Shown here in pieces: positions 30,697-30,725 of a stretch of 30,725 nucleotides of DNA (position 1 is its first letter; every line of letters begins with the position of its first letter). The stretch spans positions 1-30,725 of IMG/VR virus record IMGVR_UViG_3300043425_000946, one strand, 5' to 3'. The notes under the pieces were generated by a model. That model had not been told where the DNA came from. It saw only the letters and a program-made list of their open reading frames with translations, and ran no database searches. The position numbers were made by a program, and so were the translations under genes. This DNA is from a virus.

Positions 30697-30725
30697 GACG
30701 ACTAAGTGTAGCCGAAGTACTAAAG
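30693..30725 (+). CDS. Start of a further gene, cut by window edge
   Basis: ATG at 30693 overlaps the rnh stop codon (ATGA) and follows GGAG. Eleven codons (MRRLSVAEVLK) are visible. Too short to identify. Confidence 0.5.
   Translation, partial: MRRLSVAEVLK

Noticed and set aside
1-30725. CRISPR array, insertion sequence, integrase or tRNA genes
   Set aside because: No regularly spaced repeats, transposase or integrase motifs, or cloverleaf-forming sequences were found on reading; consistent with a lytic phage.

Overview
The window is a segment of a large lytic tailed-phage genome of the T4 superfamily (contractile-tail, T4-like). Diagnostic genes are a family B DNA polymerase (gp43), a UvsX recombinase, a gp41 DnaB-type helicase, a gp61 primase, a T4-type RNase H, class Ia NrdA/NrdB and a flavin-dependent ThyX. 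The order gp43 - small gene - uvsX - small gene - gp41, and the set of accompanying small proteins, resemble the 'exotic' T4-like phages of cyanobacteria, pelagic alphaproteobacteria and rhizobia more than coliphage T4. A phage-borne DUF1127 gene, a family concentrated in alphaproteobacteria, points (by inference) to an alphaproteobacterial host. Almost everything is on the plus strand and tightly packed, with many ATGA-type overlaps.

Layout. 1-342 (minus): an inner-membrane spanin, cut by the window edge. 367-1732: a small unknown gene, an Hsp20 chaperone, a DUF1127 peptide, a hairpin terminator and an M15-type endolysin. 1739-7620: replication and recombination block (gp43, uvsX, gp41 and three small genes). 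7621-7820: a non-coding interval with a foldable sequence between a late-type promoter motif and a strong terminator, proposed here as a small structured RNA. 7821-10783: an AT-rich, possibly PD-(D/E)XK nuclease-like gene, then a 628-aa protein joining a ligase-like nucleotidyltransferase to an HxGH-type adenylyl/cytidylyltransferase behind a T4-style capsid-targeting peptide. 10783-16630: virion and virion-associated genes, including a Dps-like ferritin. 16634-22656: primase, thyX, nrdA and nrdB with small partners. 22673-25440: accessory genes (GIY-YIG nuclease, YkuK-like RNase H fold, RlpA-like protein, glutaredoxin, DUF2693-like protein, SpeD-like protein). 25444-29368: a five-gene, translationally coupled nucleotide-sugar/heptose cassette (HxGH nucleotidyltransferase, epimerase, glycosyltransferase, HddA-like kinase, GmhA-like isomerase). 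29410-30725: a conserved small gene, RNase H and the start of another gene.

Regulation visible in the sequence. One promoter set is a close match to bacterial sigma-70 promoters (TTGAC[AT], 16-18 bp, TATAAT-like), lying before hsp20, gp43, uvsX, gp61, the ykuK-like gene and the gene at 29410; further strong matches lie inside gp61, nrdA and the epimerase gene. A second set is the T4/cyanophage late motif NATAAATA, found before the structural genes, before and after the candidate RNA, and before 29410. Two translation-initiation regions carry notable hairpins: at 22673-22699 the Shine-Dalgarno sequence sits in the loop, and at 29780-29799 a hairpin separates the Shine-Dalgarno sequence from the start codon.

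How the genes work together: gp43, gp41, gp61, UvsX and RNase H form the core of a T4-type replication and recombination machine. ThyX, NrdA/B and glutaredoxin supply dNTPs. The spanin and M15 endolysin serve lysis. Hsp20, Dps and DUF1127 may modulate host stress physiology, and the sugar cassette probably alters a surface glycan or phage component. All functional calls come from motif recognition by eye; no database search was run.
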